From Streptomyces sp. NRRL WC-3618 (lineage in GTDB: Bacteria; Actinomycetota; Actinomycetes; Streptomycetales; Streptomycetaceae): a DNA stretch of 43,229 nt. Positions 40,809-43,229 of this stretch are shown piece by piece. The stretch covers positions 1-43,229 of the forward strand of contig NZ_LGDW01000462.1 in assembly GCF_001280005.1 (NCBI RefSeq), in the 5' to 3' direction. Numbering within the stretch: the stretch's first letter is position 1; each line of letters begins with the position of its first letter. Made by a program: the position numbers and the translations under genes. Below the pieces are notes generated by a model. The model did not search any database, was not told the DNA's origin, and saw only the letters and a list, made by a program, of their open reading frames with translations.

Positions 40809-41915
40809 ATGGCGGGAGCCATCACACACGACAACGAGCAGCCCGCGGCCGAGGGTCGGCAGAGCGGACCGCTGATCGTCACCGAGGACGCCGACCTGCT
40901 CGACGATCTGCTGCGCCTGTGCGCGGCGGCCGGTGCCACTCCCGAAGTGCACCACGGGGTGCCGGAGCGAGGCGGCGGCTGGGAGGCCGCCCCGCTCGTC
41001 CTGGTCGGCGACGACGCCGTACGGCGGGTGCGCGGGGCCGCGCGGCGACGGGGAGTGGTGCTCGTCGGACGGGACCAGGACGACTCCGGGGTCTGGCGGC
41101 GGGCTGTCGAGATCGGCGCCGATCACGTCCTGATGCTGCCCGACGGAGAGCAGTGGCTCGTCGACCGGATCGCCGACGTCGCCGAGGGCGTCGGCAGGCC
41201 CGCGCTCACCGTCGGCGTCATCGGAGGCCGGGGCGGGGCCGGAGCGTCCACGCTGGCCTGCGCGCTCGCCGTCACCTCCGCCCGCGAGGGCCTGCGCACC
41301 CTCCTCGTCGACGCGGATCCGCTGGGCGGCGGACTCGACGTCCTCCTCGGGGGTGAGACGGCCGACGGACTGCGCTGGCCGGCCTTCGCCGCCTCGCGCG
41401 GCCGGGTCGGCGGCGGCGCCCTGGAGGAGTCGCTGCCGAAACTGCACTCCCTGAGGGTGCTGAGCTGGGACCGCGGAGACTGCGTGGCCGTCCCGCCCCA
41501 GGCCGTACGGGCGGTTCTCGCCGCGGCCAGACGGCGCGGTGGCGCCGTCGTCGTCGACCTGCCGCGACGCATCGACGACGGTGTCGCGGAGGTCCTCGCC
41601 CAGCTGGACGTGGGGATCCTGGTGGTCCCCGGCGAACTGCGCGCCGTCGCCGCGGCCGGCCGGGTGGCGTCCGCCGTCGGCATGGTCCTGCGCGACCTGC
41701 GCGTGGCGGTACGAGGCCCGTACACACCGGGACTGGACGACCACGAGGTGGCCCGGCTGCTCAACCTGCCCCTGGCGGGCGAAGTCCCCGTCGAATCGGC
41801 CCTGGCGCGCCCGCACGAGGGCAAGGCGCCGCCGGGAGCGGCCGCGCGCGGCCCACTGGCCCGGTTCTGCACGGTGTTCTGGGAGCGGGCGCTGGCCGAG
41901 GCGGGTGGCGTGTGA
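40809..41915 (+). CDS. Septum-site determining protein Ssd / CpaE-like
   Basis: 368 residues. An N-terminal receiver-like part (about 20-115; LIVTEDADLLDDLLRL, VLVGRD) precedes a MinD/ParA-like domain with GVIGGRGGAGASTLACALA, LLVDADPLGGGLD and VVVDLP. The P-loop lacks the usual Lys (GAGAST for GKT), as in CpaE/TadZ-type proteins, so ATP hydrolysis may be lost. Rv3660c (Ssd) affects septum placement, and TadZ localises Tad pili. AAGGGGG precedes the ATG. Its stop overlaps the cpaF-like start (GTGA). Confidence 0.9.
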   Translation: MAGAITHDNEQPAAEGRQSGPLIVTEDADLLDDLLRLCAAAGATPEVHHGVPERGGGWEAAPLVLVGDDAVRRVRGAARRRGVVLVGRDQDDSGVWRRAVEIGADHVLMLPDGEQWLVDRIADVAEGVGRPALTVGVIGGRGGAGASTLACALAVTSAREGLRTLLVDADPLGGGLDVLLGGETADGLRWPAFAASRGRVGGGALEESLPKLHSLRVLSWDRGDCVAVPPQAVRAVLAAARRRGGAVVVDLPRRIDDGVAEVLAQLDVGILVVPGELRAVAAAGRVASAVGMVLRDLRVAVRGPYTPGLDDHEVARLLNLPLAGEVPVESALARPHEGKAPPGAAARGPLARFCTVFWERALAEAGGV

Positions 41916-43117
41916 ACGGCGTGCGCTGGGACGAGGGACCGGGGGCGCCCGCCGGGCTGCTGGACGGCGTACGGCAGTGGCTGGCCGAGAGCGGGGCCGA
42001 GGCGACACCCGCGCGCGTGGCGCAGGCCCTGCGGGAGCAGGGGCGGGTGCTGGGGGACGCCGAGGTGCTGGGCGCCGCCGAGCGGCTGAGGTCCGAGCTG
42101 GTCGGCACCGGCCCGCTGGAGCCGCTGCTCGCCGATCCGTCGGTCACCGACGTGCTGGTGGCGGCCCCCGACCGGGTGTGGGTCGACCGGGGTGGCGGAC
42201 TGGAGCTGACCGCCGTCTCCTTCCCGGACGCGGGCGCCGTACGACGGCTCGCGCAGCGTCTGGCCGCGGTGGCCGGTCGGCGGCTGGACGACGCCCGGCC
42301 CTGGGTCGACGCCAGGCTCCCCGACGGGACCCGGCTGCACGCGGTGCTGCCTCCGGTGGCCGTGGGCTGCACCTGCCTGTCACTGCGGGTCGTACGGCCG
42401 CGCGCGTTCACCCTGGACGAGCTGACGGTCGCCGGCACGGTACCGCCGGGCGGTGAGCGGGTGCTGCGGGCGTTGCTGGACGCCCGGCTGTCCTTCCTGA
42501 TCAGCGGCGGCACGGGGTGCGGCAAGACCACCCTGCTGAGCGCGTTGCTGGGCCTGGTTGGCCCGGGCGAGCGGATCGTGCTGGCCGAGGACTCGGCGGA
42601 GCTGCGGCCCGACCATCCGCACGTCGTACGGCTGGAGACCAGACCCGCCAACCAGGAGGGCGCGGGCCTGGTCACCCTCGAGGACCTGGTGCGCCAGGCG
42701 CTGCGGATGCGCCCCGACCGGCTGGCGGTCGGGGAGGTCCGAGGCGCCGAGGTCGTACACCTGCTGGCCGCGCTGAACACGGGGCACAGCGGCTGCGGGA
42801 CGGTCCACGCGAACGCGGCGGCGGACGTACCGGCACGGCTCGAGGCGCTGGGTACGGCCGCCGGTCTCGACCGGACCGCACTGCACAGCCAGTTGGCGGC
42901 CGCCCTGTCGGTGGTCCTGCATCTCGTCCGCGACCGGGCCGGGCGGCGCCGGATCGCCGAGGTGCATGTGCTGGAGCGGGACCCGTCGGGGCTGGTGGTG
43001 ACGGTGCCGGCCCTGCGGTGGGGCGAGGAGGCGTTCGCATACGAGCGGGGGTGGGAGCGGCTGCGGGGGCTGCTTCGCGCCGGCGGTGACCAGGGGCAAG
43101 GGAGTGAACGGGCGTGA
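41912..43117 (+). CDS. CpaF/TadA-type secretion ATPase
   Basis: 401 residues from a GTG at 41912. A helical N-terminus leads to the N2 domain (GPLEPLLADPSVTDVLV, VWVDRGGGLE) and the motor with Walker A SGGTGCGKTTLLSALLG, Walker B-region RMRPDRLAVGEVRGAE and the His box LNTGHSGCGTVHAN. It powers assembly of Tad/Flp-type pili at the cytoplasmic face. Overlaps on both sides (GTGA) place it in the middle of the tad operon. It is the orthologue of Rv3659c. Confidence 0.93.
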   Translation: MNGVRWDEGPGAPAGLLDGVRQWLAESGAEATPARVAQALREQGRVLGDAEVLGAAERLRSELVGTGPLEPLLADPSVTDVLVAAPDRVWVDRGGGLELTAVSFPDAGAVRRLAQRLAAVAGRRLDDARPWVDARLPDGTRLHAVLPPVAVGCTCLSLRVVRPRAFTLDELTVAGTVPPGGERVLRALLDARLSFLISGGTGCGKTTLLSALLGLVGPGERIVLAEDSAELRPDHPHVVRLETRPANQEGAGLVTLEDLVRQALRMRPDRLAVGEVRGAEVVHLLAALNTGHSGCGTVHANAAADVPARLEALGTAAGLDRTALHSQLAAALSVVLHLVRDRAGRRRIAEVHVLERDPSGLVVTVPALRWGEEAFAYERGWERLRGLLRAGGDQGQGSERA

Positions 43118-43229
43118 CGGGTACGGGAGAGCTGGCGATGGGTGTGGCCGGGATGTGCGCGGGGGCGGTCTGCTTGCTGCTGGGCGGGCGGTATCCGGGG
43201 GCGCGGCGGGCGGAGTTGCTGCTCGCCGG
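43114..43229 (+). CDS. TadB-like inner-membrane pilus protein (partial, cut by window end)
   Basis: Only the first 38 residues are present: a GTG start overlapping the preceding stop, then a hydrophobic helix (GVAGMCAGAVCLLLGG) and RYPGARRAE. Type II secretion F-domain proteins TadB/TadC follow CpaF in this operon, so the assignment rests mainly on position. Confidence 0.65.
   Translation, partial: MTGTGELAMGVAGMCAGAVCLLLGGRYPGARRAELLLA

Overview
The window is high-GC actinomycete DNA, almost certainly from a Streptomyces chromosome. Supporting evidence: GC-rich third positions, many GTG starts, 4-base start/stop overlaps, several probable leaderless genes, a WblA-type WhiB protein, RepSA/TraSA-type element genes, and intergenic palindromes that I recognise as common in Streptomyces.

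Region 1 (about 1-10471) is most of an actinomycete integrative and conjugative element (AICE) inserted at the 3' end of a tRNA-Pro(CGG) gene. Its backbone is standard: a conserved small protein, an FtsK/SpoIIIE-type TraSA translocase, DUF2637/Spd spread proteins, a RepSA-type replication initiator, an excisionase and a tyrosine integrase. The integrase reading frame is broken near 10030. The left att site is not visible and probably lies outside the window. The left part of the element carries an accessory/regulatory module: a small cysteine-containing membrane protein, an XRE-DUF5753 regulator, a GHKL (RsbW-like) ATPase, and a translationally coupled pair made of an HTH protein with a Rossmann-like C-terminal region and a PP2C-like phosphatase. 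Near-identical palindromes of form GTCTAG-N4-CTAGAC precede the ATPase gene and the HTH gene, and related inverted sites precede the transfer operon. This points to one repressor or activator controlling both the module and conjugation. It is the most novel part of the window.

Region 2 (10472-43229) is core chromosome. From PBP to Tad, its gene content closely parallels Mycobacterium tuberculosis Rv3658c-Rv3683: metallophosphoesterase, class A PBP (PonA2-like), WhiB (wblA/whiB4), two ArsA/Get3-like ATPases, DUF4177, RidA, Nudix, metallo-beta-lactamase fold, crp, nth, Nudix CoA pyrophosphatase, MarP-like protease, EphE-like hydrolase, holin-like protein, acetyl-CoA synthetase, HAD phosphatase, 6C RNA, Ssd/CpaE-like protein, CpaF-like ATPase and TadB. 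That synteny supports many of the calls. Streptomyces-side insertions include a PQQ-like propeller protein with a nucleotidyltransferase, NhaA, a SulP-carbonic anhydrase fusion, a polysaccharide-deacetylase-like lipoprotein, a CooC/ParA-like ATPase and a degenerate Fic-like protein.

The core genes group by theme: envelope synthesis and envelope stress (PBP, MarP-like protease, lipoprotein), redox and developmental regulation (wblA, crp), nucleotide and DNA housekeeping (nth, Nudix), acetate, ion and bicarbonate metabolism (acs, nhaA, SulP-CA), and the start of a Tad pilus/septum-site operon next to the 6C small RNA. A group of DnaA-box-like sites lies between the 6C terminator and the ssd-like gene.
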